Assembly (NCBI RefSeq): GCF_001434255.1
Contig: NZ_AZEY01000098.1
Location: 1 to 64,000 of the forward strand
Direction of reading: 5' to 3'
DNA: 64,000 bases
Source of the DNA: Lentilactobacillus diolivorans DSM 14421
GTDB lineage: Bacteria; Bacillota; Bacilli; Lactobacillales; Lactobacillaceae
Made by a program: the position numbers and the translations under genes. The notes beneath the pieces were generated by a model. That model saw nothing but the letters and a program-made list of their open reading frames with translations. It was not told where the DNA came from and did no database searches. This document shows, in pieces, positions 1 to 8,519 of the stretch (within the stretch, counting starts at the first letter, position 1; each line of letters opens with the position of its first letter).

Positions 1-56
1 CGAAATGATTAGAACTTTAATATTTGAATTCACCAACAACAGTTGACGAACAACCA

Positions 57-100
57 TTTTTATCGGCTTCTAACTGGATCTAATCTTAGATTGTTTTGAT
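57..100. repeat. short dispersed repeat, copy 1
   Basis: A segment of about 40 bp containing TCTAACTGGATCTAATCTTA is repeated almost exactly at 26239-26278. In the second copy the left side (GATCCAGT...ACTGGATC) completes a hairpin; here the left arm is missing or diverged. It lies just downstream of the HdeD-like gene, so it could act in 3' end formation, but that is inference. Confidence 0.5.
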
Positions 101-124
101 ATAGAACCGATTCAATGGCAAAAA

Positions 125-655
125 TTACTTCCGCCATTCCCAAGCCATAACCATTTCCATGATTGCCATTACGACCATGGTGCCACCAAACAATCGCAAA
201 ACGACCAAGATGGTAATGTATGGGTTAAATGCTAAGATCGCGCCAACGACAGCAAGTAAAACACCATAAATGATAAATGGGATTGGTGATACATTTACAA
301 ATTGACGATTACGAATTGACTGGACGATCCGGGTAATGCCCAAGACCATTAAAGTGATTCCCAAGACGATCGGCAAGAATGCCAACAATGGTTTAGCTAA
401 AATCATAATAATTGTGGCGATGATCAGTTGAAGAATGCCAACCGGTAAACCGAATCCGGGATCATCAATCCGGTTGCGTTGCCACAGATAACCAATGATA
501 TTGATCACACCGAACGCGGCCACAAATGAAGCTAATGTGATAATAAAAATATCCAACGTTGCGTCCGGTTCAAATAGGAAGAACAATCCAAAAATGATGT
601 AAAGCAAGCTTTTAATCCAAACATATTTTCGAATTTGGTTAATGAATTTGTTCAA
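125..655 (-). CDS. HdeD family (DUF308) membrane protein
   Basis: Small integral membrane protein with about six hydrophobic helices in three pairs, the pattern of the HdeD/DUF308 family. In enterobacteria HdeD is linked to acid resistance; the role in lactobacilli is not established. Recognisable stretches are the N-terminal NQIRKYVWIK leading into the first helix and glycine-rich helices near the C-terminus. A longer frame reaches 775, but the first 40 residues are not hydrophobic or family-like. A GGGGGTG ribosome site lies 7 nt before a TTG at 655, so that start is preferred. It stands alone, convergent with nothing to its left in the window. Family assignment is fairly firm, function is not. 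Confidence 0.75.
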   Translation of the reverse strand: MNKFINQIRKYVWIKSLLYIIFGLFFLFEPDATLDIFIITLASFVAAFGVINIIGYLWQRNRIDDPGFGLPVGILQLIIATIIMILAKPLLAFLPIVLGITLMVLGITRIVQSIRNRQFVNVSPIPFIIYGVLLAVVGAILAFNPYITILVVLRLFGGTMVVMAIMEMVMAWEWRK

Positions 656-1001
656 ACCAAGCACCCCCAATTTAAATTGCAAATCAGCCACGTCATCATT
701 TGGAAAGGCTGTTTTACAACTTCCAATTTTAATGGTAGTTGGTAATTCGTGAGCATTAACCAACTGCTGTATCATCTTAATTTTACGAGAAAAAATGGTA
801 AAACAACAGTCTTTTGTTTCTGATTGGTACTTTTTTCAGAAAGCCATCAGGAAGGGACACAGCCAATCTTTGAAATATCGGCAGTTTTATCAAGGATTCA
901 TAGTCGGGTCATTGATAAAGTTGCCGATACTAAGGGGGCATCAGCTTAATTGGAGAAGAAAATCTAAAATTGATTATAATCTCTAACTTGCGTCAAAATA
1001 G

Positions 1002-2750
1002 CTATTTTAGAACTTCCCTACTGAACTTAAACATTGGAATAACTAATAGTGATAGGAATGGTAACCATATCATGCTGCCGTAAACCTTTAAAAAGGCATG
1101 ATTTAATTGTTGCTTTAAATGATGTTTAATTTGATTAATGACGAGTTGGATTTGCCCGTTCAAATTGATTGCCTTTTTATGAACCTGCTGCTGCACCGCC
1201 TGTGAAACAGCTGTCTTTAACTGATGCTTAACTGACAGAGGGACTTTGGATACCGGCACTTTTATTTTCTGGCTCACTATTTGTAGTTTGTGGTGATAGA
1301 CTTTCTGAGATAAACGCTGGATTGTTTCCCGTGAAACGTGAATGGAATTGAATTTGACACTATGGTTACTTTCAGCCACGTTGGTATTCTTAGGATTCAA
1401 CTTTTTCTGCAATCGGTGTTGAACTGCTGCTTTACTTTTAGCTGGTAGGGATAACGCTGTCACTTGCCCTTCGCTATAAGTAAGTGTTTTTTGTTTGGCA
1501 GAATCGATATTATTTGAAAGGATCGTCATAAAGACAGCAATTGCCAAAACCATCCCAACTTGACGAAGGACGTTGGCGACACTTTGGGAGTCGGTCAATT
1601 TACTGCCATGAAAGTCGGCAACGGCTAAAATATTTGCGGTTGCGGCGACTAATCCGTAACCAATGCCCAACATAATGGCGGCAATAATCAGGTCAGTGTA
1701 ATGATGATCGATATTCATTGTTGCCAACAGATAGTAGCTGCTGCCGATTAAGATAAATCCCAGACTAATTAAGACTTTATTGTTGATTTTTTTCACAAAT
1801 AAAGAAGTGATGATCACCGATATCATGACAGCAATTGAATAGGGGGTAATTAGTAAGGCCGCGTGCAGCTCACTCTCACCATGTACCCGGGTTAAAAATG
1901 TGGGAATGATAATGGCCATACCACCCAGAAAAAAATTGCACAGAACTAATGAAATGCCGGCACCGTCAAAATTACGACTTTCAAACAGGGACATATTAAT
2001 CATCGGCGATTTTAGTCGCTGTTCAAGTAAAATAAAGAGGATCAGCGAACAACCAGCCGTTATAAATAGTCCAAGAATACCAGTAGAATGCCATCCCCAA
2101 CTATTTCCTTTGATCAGTCCCAGAGAAAGTGAGAACAGCATAATGATACTTAAACCGGCACCAAACCAATCGATTGATAGGGTATCTTTTGATTCATTTC
2201 GCATTGATAATGCCAGCGGGTAAAGCAGCAGATCCAAAACAACTAATGGGACGTTAATGAAAAAAACCCAACGCCAACCCCAGTATTGTGAGACAAATCC
2301 GCCGATACTTGGTCCCAACGCAACTGCCAGTCCCTGAACACCCGCTAATGCTGCCACGATTTTGTGCCGATTTTGCTGATTACTAATTTCGAGACCAATT
2401 ACCATACTGGTCGGGATGATATTTGCTGCCCCGATGCTTTGAATCGTTCGCGCGATTAACATCAATACAAGATTGGTTGAAGCTCCGGTTAAAAGCGAAC
2501 CAATCCCAAAGATAATTAAACCCATAAATACGAATTTATTTCTGCCGATTTTTTCGGCAAGTCGGCCAAATGGGATAATAAACGTCGCAAATACAATGGT
2601 GTAAATATTTAAAGTCCACGATAAGTTTGTTAGGCTAACCTTGAACGCCGTTTGAATTTCCGGCAGGACGATCGTCATAATAGACACATCCATCATGCAC
2701 AGCAAGTTACCGAGTAACAGGATGGGAAGTACATATTTAATTTGTTTCAT
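1002..2750 (-). CDS. DHA2-type MFS multidrug exporter with long basic C-terminal loop
   Basis: Proton-driven drug exporter of the 14-helix DHA2 (EmrB/QacA) group. The start ATG at 2750 (MKQIKYVLP) follows AGGAGG by 7 nt; an upstream in-frame ATG at 2837 has no ribosome site. The N-terminal half carries the MDVSIMTIVLPEIQ helix and the LAEKIGRNK loop typical of motif A. Unusual is a roughly 130-residue hydrophilic stretch rich in Lys, Gln and His between the penultimate and last helix, predicted outside or as a cytoplasmic loop. It is divergent from a TetR-type regulator at 2970 with an inverted repeat between them, so it is probably that regulator's target. Substrate unknown. Confidence 0.85.
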   Translation of the reverse strand: MKQIKYVLPILLLGNLLCMMDVSIMTIVLPEIQTAFKVSLTNLSWTLNIYTIVFATFIIPFGRLAEKIGRNKFVFMGLIIFGIGSLLTGASTNLVLMLIARTIQSIGAANIIPTSMVIGLEISNQQNRHKIVAALAGVQGLAVALGPSIGGFVSQYWGWRWVFFINVPLVVLDLLLYPLALSMRNESKDTLSIDWFGAGLSIIMLFSLSLGLIKGNSWGWHSTGILGLFITAGCSLILFILLEQRLKSPMINMSLFESRNFDGAGISLVLCNFFLGGMAIIIPTFLTRVHGESELHAALLITPYSIAVMISVIITSLFVKKINNKVLISLGFILIGSSYYLLATMNIDHHYTDLIIAAIMLGIGYGLVAATANILAVADFHGSKLTDSQSVANVLRQVGMVLAIAVFMTILSNNIDSAKQKTLTYSEGQVTALSLPAKSKAAVQHRLQKKLNPKNTNVAESNHSVKFNSIHVSRETIQRLSQKVYHHKLQIVSQKIKVPVSKVPLSVKHQLKTAVSQAVQQQVHKKAINLNGQIQLVINQIKHHLKQQLNHAFLKVYGSMIWLPFLSLLVIPMFKFSREVLK

Positions 2751-2828
2751 CAATATCCTCCTAGAGGCATTTGCAAACAAAGTTGATTGAAATGCCACCT
2801 TTCTAGGCAATGATAATTGCGCAATATC

Positions 2829-2869
2829 ATCTGTCACACAAATGGCCGTTTGCTACACATGTGACAGAT
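2829..2869. promoter_or_regulatory. candidate TetR operator between exporter and regulator
   Basis: Inverted repeat ATCTGTCACA (2829-2838) and TGTGACAGAT (2860-2869), perfect over 10 bp, spaced by 21 nt, in the divergent intergenic region. A further GTGACAG half-site is at 2945-2951 before the regulator gene. The arrangement suggests autoregulation and repression of the exporter by the TetR-type protein; this is inference from position and symmetry. Confidence 0.5.
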
Positions 2870-2969
2870 CACCTGCTTTTTAGTATACTAACCCTAAGAG
2901 AAAAAACCAGCCTTTAACGACAAGTGCTACATATAGCTGAAGACGTGACAGGAAGGACAATGAATTTAA

Positions 2970-3533
2970 ATGAATGGAAAAGAACGGATGGCGGAACAGT
3001 CACGAACATGGCTAATGGACGCCTTTTTTGAGCTATTGCAGACGAAACCTTATGAAATGATCACGGTAAAGGATATTTCTGAACGGGCACAATTATCAAG
3101 GCGAACTTTTTATCGTGCATTTAAGGATAAGAATGATTTATTAAACGTTTATGGCGATGGATTAATTCGGGATTATATTGCAGCCCTTCAATCGGTTACA
3201 GCCGATAAGTTGAACTTTGAACGGGTGTTAAAGCTCTTTTTTAACTTTTGGTGGATCAAGCGAGATCGGGTGCGTATTTTAATTCATCAAAACTTATTCA
3301 TGAATTTATTGAATCGGATGAATCCGGAAGCACCGCGATTATACGATTTATTTGATGCTCCTTGGCATATTGAGGGCAGCCAACAGGAAATTGCCTATAT
3401 TATGAGCTTTTCGGTCGGTGGGTTCTGGAACGTGTTGAATACATGGCTGGCTAAAGATGATGATCAAGCACAATCACCGGCGTTGGTAGCGGACTCACTC
3501 GTTCAAGCTTTAAATAAGCTTTCACGTTCGTAA
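2970..3533 (+). CDS. TetR/AcrR family transcriptional regulator
   Basis: 187-residue one-component repressor. Residues about 10-55 form the TetR helix-turn-helix, with the characteristic ITVKDISERAQLSRRTFYRAF run followed by KDKNDLL. The rest is a helical ligand-binding domain of usual length with several Trp and Phe residues. It is divergent from the DHA2 exporter, the standard layout for a drug-responsive repressor controlling its pump. A GGAAGGA element lies 12 nt upstream; an internal ATG at 2988 is an alternative start. The inducer is unknown. sfsA and an SDR gene follow on the same strand with short gaps and may be cotranscribed. Confidence 0.88.
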   Translation: MNGKERMAEQSRTWLMDAFFELLQTKPYEMITVKDISERAQLSRRTFYRAFKDKNDLLNVYGDGLIRDYIAALQSVTADKLNFERVLKLFFNFWWIKRDRVRILIHQNLFMNLLNRMNPEAPRLYDLFDAPWHIEGSQQEIAYIMSFSVGGFWNVLNTWLAKDDDQAQSPALVADSLVQALNKLSRS

Positions 3534-3559
3534 GGATCTTTTTAAGAAGGGGATAAAAT

Positions 3560-4312
3560 ATGCGATATCCGAATAGTCATCTTGCGAGATTCATCGATCG
3601 GCCCAACCGATTTATTTCCCATTGTCGCTTAATTGAAACAGGGGAGGTTGTGACCGTTCATGTTAAAAACACCGGTCGGACAACAATTCTGCAGCCCAAT
3701 GTAACAACAGCGCTGGTTAAAAGCGATAATCCGGCCCGAAAAACCCAATATGATTTAGTGGCCGCAAAAAAATATGATCAGTTTTGGATTAATGTTGATT
3801 CGCAGGCGCCCAACAAAATTGTTAAAACCGGTTTGGGAAATAATGTGATTCAATTACCCGGTATTCAACAAATTACCCAAGTGACTCCTGAGGTTACTTT
3901 TCTGGATTCCAGATTAGACTTTTCAGGAATTGGCGATCACAGCAAAAAGTTTTTCTTGGAAGTGAAAGGTGTTACATTGGAAAACCGTGGTATTGCGGCG
4001 TTTCCAGACGTACCAACAACACGGGGATTAAAACACGTGAAAACTTTACAAAAAGCCCTTGACAAAGGGTACCTGTCCTATCTATTATTTATTATTCAGA
4101 TGGAGAAAATCACTGCTATGACAATTGACACAGATATTTTCGAACCCCTCGCTGTTGAGATTTCCAAGGCTCAAAAAAGAGGGGTTCACGTTTTAGCTTA
4201 TGATTGCCAGGTGACCCAAGATTCATTGAATTTGGATCAGCCGGTGCCATTTGATTTAAATCAAAAATTCGTGAGTGATGGGTTGCCATCCTCGATTAAA
4301 AAACGACAGTAA
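3560..4312 (+). CDS. sfsA: SfsA family protein
   Basis: 250-residue SfsA (sugar fermentation stimulation) family protein, now generally described as a DNA/RNA-binding protein with a nuclease-like fold; the cellular role is uncertain. Family features visible are the N-terminal RFI.R.NRF segment, the HVKNTGR block near residue 35, the FLEVKGVTLE block near residue 135 with the PDVPTTRGLKH motif after it, and a C-terminal VHVLAYDC stretch. Length is a little above the usual 230-240. A GAAGGGG ribosome site precedes the ATG. It follows the TetR gene by 26 nt. High confidence in family. Confidence 0.9.
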   Translation: MRYPNSHLARFIDRPNRFISHCRLIETGEVVTVHVKNTGRTTILQPNVTTALVKSDNPARKTQYDLVAAKKYDQFWINVDSQAPNKIVKTGLGNNVIQLPGIQQITQVTPEVTFLDSRLDFSGIGDHSKKFFLEVKGVTLENRGIAAFPDVPTTRGLKHVKTLQKALDKGYLSYLLFIIQMEKITAMTIDTDIFEPLAVEISKAQKRGVHVLAYDCQVTQDSLNLDQPVPFDLNQKFVSDGLPSSIKKRQ

Positions 4313-4346
4313 ACATTAGAGTAACAACTAAAGAGGTAATCAATTA

Positions 4347-5381
4347 ATGCTTCAAACATCAAAACAAACACCAATCAAGAGTCCATTTAACAATGCCACA
4401 ACGGCTGAGAAAGTGATGAAGGGAATTGATTTAAGAGGCAAGAATGTCATTGTGACCGGTGGATACAGTGGAATTGGACTAAGAACAACTGAAGCTTTAG
4501 CTAATGCTGGCGCGCATGTCATTGTTCCGGCAAGGACGATTTCAAAAGCGCAGCCGGTTACTGAACGGATTCGCAATGCTGAACTCGGGGTTCTTGATTT
4601 GATGGATCCGGCATCCATTGACCGATTTGCCGAAGGATTTTTAAATTCTGGTCGACCGTTGGATCTGTTGATCGAATGTGCCGGGATTATGTTTCCACCA
4701 TTAAACCGTGATCGGCGTGGTAATGAGTCTCAATTTTCAACTAATTATTTAGGCCATTTTCAATTAACGGCTAAGTTGTATCCGGCTTTAAAGAAGGCAC
4801 AAAATGCACGAGTGATTGTCATGTCTTCACGTGCGCAAAGTTGGAATGGTGTTGATTTTGCTGATCCCAATTTTAATGGGCGTCAATATGATCCTAAGGT
4901 GGCTTATGCCCAATCTAAAGTCGCAGATGCGTTATTTGCCGTTGAATTGAATAAACGGGCTGAGACAGACGGCGTTCAAGCCTTTGCTGTTCACCCGGGA
5001 TTAGTTCCCGGAACCGGCTTGGGACGTTATACAACGCATAATGGGGCAGTTCGACAGGCAGTATCATTTGTATTAAATGGGATGCATATGACCCACTTAG
5101 TCAATGCCCAGCATGTGATTCATGCTAAACTGCAGCATCAAGATGAATATGATTATTTCAAAACAGCTGATCAGGGAGCCGCAAGTACGCTTTGGGCAGC
5201 CACGAGTCCGTTGTTAACTAATAGGGGCGGCGTATTCATTGAAGATTGTAATATTAGCCAAGAGGTGTCGGCTGACAGTGATTCCAAATATGGTGTCCGA
5301 CCTTGGTCGATTGATCCACAGGCTGCTGAAAGGTTATGGGGAATTGGCGAAAAATTAACGGGATGCCGATTTTTGGACTAG
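4347..5381 (+). CDS. short-chain dehydrogenase/reductase
   Basis: 344-residue classical-type SDR with an extended N-terminus, resembling the retinol dehydrogenase/WW-oxidoreductase-like group. Visible are the nucleotide-binding TGGYSGIG at residues 37-44, an NNAG-equivalent ECAGIM near 110, NYLG near 133, catalytic Ser at 160/161 and Tyr187-x3-Lys191. NAD(P)H-dependent oxidoreduction is expected but the substrate is not known. AAAGAGG lies before the ATG. It follows sfsA by 34 nt, probably in the same transcription unit. Confidence 0.87.
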   Translation: MLQTSKQTPIKSPFNNATTAEKVMKGIDLRGKNVIVTGGYSGIGLRTTEALANAGAHVIVPARTISKAQPVTERIRNAELGVLDLMDPASIDRFAEGFLNSGRPLDLLIECAGIMFPPLNRDRRGNESQFSTNYLGHFQLTAKLYPALKKAQNARVIVMSSRAQSWNGVDFADPNFNGRQYDPKVAYAQSKVADALFAVELNKRAETDGVQAFAVHPGLVPGTGLGRYTTHNGAVRQAVSFVLNGMHMTHLVNAQHVIHAKLQHQDEYDYFKTADQGAASTLWAATSPLLTNRGGVFIEDCNISQEVSADSDSKYGVRPWSIDPQAAERLWGIGEKLTGCRFLD

Positions 5382-5603
5382 TTATTGAAACTGGTATCAA
5401 AATAGGTTAAAAAATCCCACGGAGCGCAATCAATTTGTTACAATCATTTCACAAAGAATGACAATTCAGTACCAAATGATCTGACCCCCTTGAAATTCAA
5501 TTTTGACATGCTAACATAAGCGATAATGCATTAGTGTGAGTGCATCATAGTTTGAGTTGATCGCACATTTACAGGTTTGTTGGAAGGAAGCAACATACAA
5601 ATA
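5382..5603. other. intergenic region before glycerophosphodiesterase
   Basis: About 220 bp without a gene. It contains AT-rich promoter-like sequence before the downstream gene but no clear operator, hairpin terminator or repeat that can be supported. Confidence 0.4.
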
Positions 5604-6293
5604 ATGATAAACAAAACATTGATCTTCGGCCATCGTGGCTATCCTCAGAAGTTTCCAGAAAACTCATTAGACGGCTTTGCGTATGCCATTAATCACGGAA
5701 TTGATGGCTTGGAATTTGATGTTCATTTGACTAAGGACAATGTTCCAGTTATTATGCACGATGAAAAGATTGACCGAACCACCAATGGAACTGGCGAAAT
5801 TCGTTCGTATACTTTCAAAGCTTTACGAACTTTTCAGCTTAGTGATGGTCAAACAATCCCAACCTTAAAAGAATTACTTGATCTTGCTGAAAATAAGCCG
5901 GTTCATTTAAACTTGGAATTTAAGACAAATGAAATTCACTATCCCAATATTGAACAGATTGTCCTTGATATGGTGAAAAATTACGATTTGGTTTATCCTG
6001 TGATCTACTCATCATTTAACTTGGATTCACTCAAGGTGGCTTATAAAATTGATCCAACGCAGCAGTATTGCTTACTTGCTGATCACGATATTAAGAATCC
6101 ACGTGATCTAATGGCTAAGGAACATTTGGCCGGGTTGCATTTGAGCCATTATCAACCTTTGAGAAACGTTAAAGAACGGATTTGGACCGTTGATGATCCC
6201 AAGAAACAGAAAGCTTTGTTAAGCCAAAATGTTGCCGGTATTTTTACCGATGACTTTGAATCTGCTGAACAGGTGGCAAGTTCATTGGCTTAG
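5604..6293 (+). CDS. glycerophosphodiester phosphodiesterase (copy 1)
   Basis: Hydrolyses glycerophosphodiesters such as glycerophosphocholine to sn-glycerol-3-phosphate and an alcohol. The 229-residue protein has the GDPD TIM-barrel signature: FGHRGYP near residue 8, the ENS..GF segment, the GLEFDVHLTKD block with acidic metal ligands, and MHDEKIDRTTNG. No signal peptide, so probably cytosolic. A second, very similar copy is at 19641-20351 behind the ugp operon. The frame is open to a TTG at 5577, but alignment with the other copy supports the ATG at 5604; the GGAAGGAAG element is unusually far (about 15 nt). Confidence 0.9.
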   Translation: MINKTLIFGHRGYPQKFPENSLDGFAYAINHGIDGLEFDVHLTKDNVPVIMHDEKIDRTTNGTGEIRSYTFKALRTFQLSDGQTIPTLKELLDLAENKPVHLNLEFKTNEIHYPNIEQIVLDMVKNYDLVYPVIYSSFNLDSLKVAYKIDPTQQYCLLADHDIKNPRDLMAKEHLAGLHLSHYQPLRNVKERIWTVDDPKKQKALLSQNVAGIFTDDFESAEQVASSLA

Positions 6294-6330
6294 CTGTTTA
6301 ACCGATTAATATTTAAGTATTGTTTGAAGT

Positions 6331-6369
6331 AAAATAGTTGGTGTCGTTTCTGGCACTGGCTATTTTTTA
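6331..6369 (+). terminator. probable intrinsic terminator after glycerophosphodiesterase
   Basis: AAATAG..GTGTC / GGCAC..CTATTT imperfect stem followed by a run of T residues, 40 nt downstream of the stop codon. Position and T tract fit a Rho-independent terminator; the stem has mismatches. Confidence 0.55.
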
Positions 6370-6437
6370 TGTTGCGGTAGAAGAGCTTGTTGTTTGACGT
6401 ATAATAAAAATATCTTTTGGATATCTGGAGGGGTATT

Positions 6438-6968
6438 ATGAAAAAACTGATAATCTCGTTATTATGTTTTGGTGGATTACTATTTGGTGGTGTAATAAAT
6501 CCGCAGTCATCACACGCAGCCGCTTATTCTTTAAAAGTTTTTCCAAAGGTATTGCGGCATACTTGGTATCACTATGATGGTCATGGCAGGTATGATCAAA
6601 TTACATTTGGTTATAAGCATTATCGAATGCATAATTTCTATGAAAAGTGGGATGTTTATAACGGCAAAATCCATTATCGTAATTTGAAGGCAACGCGAAT
6701 TAGTCATCACCCTAATTGGACTTTTGCAACGCCGGTTTACTACCACCGGATGCATTGGACTAACATATATGGGTGGAACCAAAGTGCTGGCGATGGCGAT
6801 TATTATGGTGTTAAGATTCGCCGCTATCATGGACACCGTGTCCGAGTAATGAGCGAGGCTGGTGGGGCAGATATTTGGACAGATTCCCATTATTATGCAA
6901 CCAGAAAAGTTGCCAAGGCATTGGGGAATAAACATTTTCCAGGTGTTTTATACTATCCTAAAATTTAG
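6438..6968 (+). CDS. small secreted protein of unknown function
   Basis: 176-residue protein with a typical signal peptide (MKKLIISLLCFGG..., cleavage near SHAA-AYS) and a mature part very rich in His, Tyr and Trp, with repeated HY/YH pairs. The start at 6438 is 7 nt behind GGAGGGG; an upstream in-frame start at 6417 lacks a site. No LPXTG motif or membrane anchor, so it is likely released or held non-covalently at the wall. No recognised family. It is monocistronic between a terminator and a palindromic repeat. Confidence 0.75.
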   Translation: MKKLIISLLCFGGLLFGGVINPQSSHAAAYSLKVFPKVLRHTWYHYDGHGRYDQITFGYKHYRMHNFYEKWDVYNGKIHYRNLKATRISHHPNWTFATPVYYHRMHWTNIYGWNQSAGDGDYYGVKIRRYHGHRVRVMSEAGGADIWTDSHYYATRKVAKALGNKHFPGVLYYPKI

Positions 6969-6992
6969 GTCATGATAAGTTGATAAAAAAAT

Positions 6993-7113
6993 AGAGAGTG
7001 GGACGAAAGGCGGTTACGCGGCAGGAAGTTGCCTTTTGGCGCACGGTTCCACTCGGTAATAATCGTGATTACACAAAACGGGACTGGGACAAAATCGCTT
7101 TTGTCCCAGCCCC
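6993..7113 (-). repeat. composite intergenic palindromic element, shortened copy
   Basis: Contains the GTGGGACGAAAGG arm and GGAAGTTGCCTTTTGG block of the large palindrome found elsewhere (for example 13955-14064), but the central stem is missing. It is joined to the second motif CGGTAATAATCGTGATTACAC and a perfect 11-bp hairpin CTGGGACAAAA/TTTTGTCCCAG (7084-7094/7099-7109). The hairpin lies between convergent genes and may act as a terminator. Confidence 0.7.
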
Positions 7114-7152
7114 TATCACTATTTAGTAAGTATTTAAAAGGAGATTATTCTT

Positions 7153-8511
7153 TTATTTGCTTGCTGATGCGTTAGCAGTCTTGGTGCTTGAAGATGTTGA
7201 TGCTGGTGTTTTAGCAGGTGTCGTTGTGGGTGTCTTGACTGAAGATTGTTGCTTATCAACGACTTTGCCCTTGGCATCATAATAGGCTTTTGCATAAGCA
7301 ACTTGGGCAACCGTATTTGTACTATAATCCGGATTATAGGCTTTACCAGCCGCAAAATCTTTCGTTGCTTGAGCTTGAGCCTTATTGGTGATAAAGGTAT
7401 TGTCAAGGTTAGTACCCTTGGCATCATAATAAGTTTGCGCATAGACGGTTTGACCTAAAGTGTCATTACTATAATTAGGGTTGTACTCCTTACCGTTTTG
7501 ATAGTCGGTTTGGGCTTGTGTAGTGGCGTCATCAATGACTTTGCCCTTGGCGTTATAGTAAGCTTCCGCATAAGCAACTTGGGCAACTGTATTTGTACTG
7601 TAAGTCGGATCATAGGCTTTGCCAGCCGCAAAATCCTGTGCTGCTTGGGTTTGGGCCCGATCGGTAATGAAGTCGTTGTCAAGATCACTACCCTTGGCAC
7701 CATAATAAGTTTGTGCATAAACGGTTTGACCGACACTGTTGTTGCTATAATTAGGATTGTAGCTCTTACCGTTTTGATAATCTGTTTGGGCTTGTTTAAT
7801 CGCTGCATCAACGACTTTACCCTTAGCGGCATAGTAAGCTTGGGCATATGCTACTTGTGCTGCACTGTCGCTACTGTAATTAGCGTTGTAATCCTTCCCG
7901 GCAGCGAAATCCTTTTCTGCCTGAGACTTGGCAATTGTAGCCGGATCAGTTGGTGTTACCGGAGTAGTCGGTGTTGAACTGGAACTACTGGATGACCCAG
8001 GTGTTGTAGCTGTAGAATTATTTGAGGCTGCCGGAGTCGATGAATTGTTATCTGAGGAGCTGGAGCTTGTTGGGGTGGAACTTGATGTTGGCGTTGTTGT
8101 GGTGGTTTGGGTTGATGTTGTTGCGGTTACCTTAGCCTTGTTGATTTTGCCAAACCTGACGTTCTTTTTATTCACCCAACCAGAGATTGATTTTGCATTA
8201 ACATGTGCTTTAACGTAATAATAGATGGTGCCACCCTTTACCTCCATGTGGCGGTATGTATAGAAAGTGGTATGTTTATAGTTGTTCATATTGTGAACTT
8301 TCTTAACTTTTTTTGCAGTCTTATATGGATGATTTAACAGGACAGATTTGTTGTTTTTGTAGTGAACAGCATATTTCTTGGCGGTTGGTTTATTCCATAA
8401 TACATAATGAGAATAGGAAGTTGTTTTGGCAGAAGCGGTTGCAGCGCCAAAACCTCCCAGCATCGTTAAAGCAGCTAATGATGATAGTGCAAGTTGATTG
8501 ATTCTTTTCAT
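7153..8511 (-). CDS. secreted surface protein with five tandem 43-residue repeats
   Basis: 452-residue exported protein. Signal peptide (MKRINQLALSSLAAL..., cleavage near ATASA), then a domain of about 100 residues with WNKPTAKKY and NNYKHTTFYTY..GWV, resembling the wall-associated modules of other secreted proteins in this window. A Thr/Ser/Pro linker (about 135-190) follows, then five tandem units of about 43-44 residues built on Q.DF..GK.Y.P.YS....Q.AYAQAYY.AKG. The tail is Ser/Thr/Lys-rich without LPXTG. GGAGGG lies 8 nt before the ATG. Function unknown; adhesion or wall association is plausible from the architecture. It is convergent with the 6438 gene. Confidence 0.8.
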   Translation of the reverse strand: MKRINQLALSSLAALTMLGGFGAATASAKTTSYSHYVLWNKPTAKKYAVHYKNNKSVLLNHPYKTAKKVKKVHNMNNYKHTTFYTYRHMEVKGGTIYYYVKAHVNAKSISGWVNKKNVRFGKINKAKVTATTSTQTTTTTPTSSSTPTSSSSSDNNSSTPAASNNSTATTPGSSSSSSSTPTTPVTPTDPATIAKSQAEKDFAAGKDYNANYSSDSAAQVAYAQAYYAAKGKVVDAAIKQAQTDYQNGKSYNPNYSNNSVGQTVYAQTYYGAKGSDLDNDFITDRAQTQAAQDFAAGKAYDPTYSTNTVAQVAYAEAYYNAKGKVIDDATTQAQTDYQNGKEYNPNYSNDTLGQTVYAQTYYDAKGTNLDNTFITNKAQAQATKDFAAGKAYNPDYSTNTVAQVAYAKAYYDAKGKVVDKQQSSVKTPTTTPAKTPASTSSSTKTANASASK

Positions 8512-8519
8512 AAAAGATC

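Noticed and set aside
795-986. 63-codon plus-strand frame between the HdeD-like and exporter genes
   Set aside because: No ribosome site, no recognisable motif, and the composition does not look like a conserved protein.
1323-1338. Second parS-like sequence TGTTTCCCGTGAAACG
   Set aside because: Two differences from the consensus and it lies in a coding region; not supported as a functional site on its own.
7134-8218. Several alternative frames across the repeat-protein gene
   Set aside because: They are shadows created by the tandem nucleotide repeats of the 7153 gene, lacking starts with ribosome sites.
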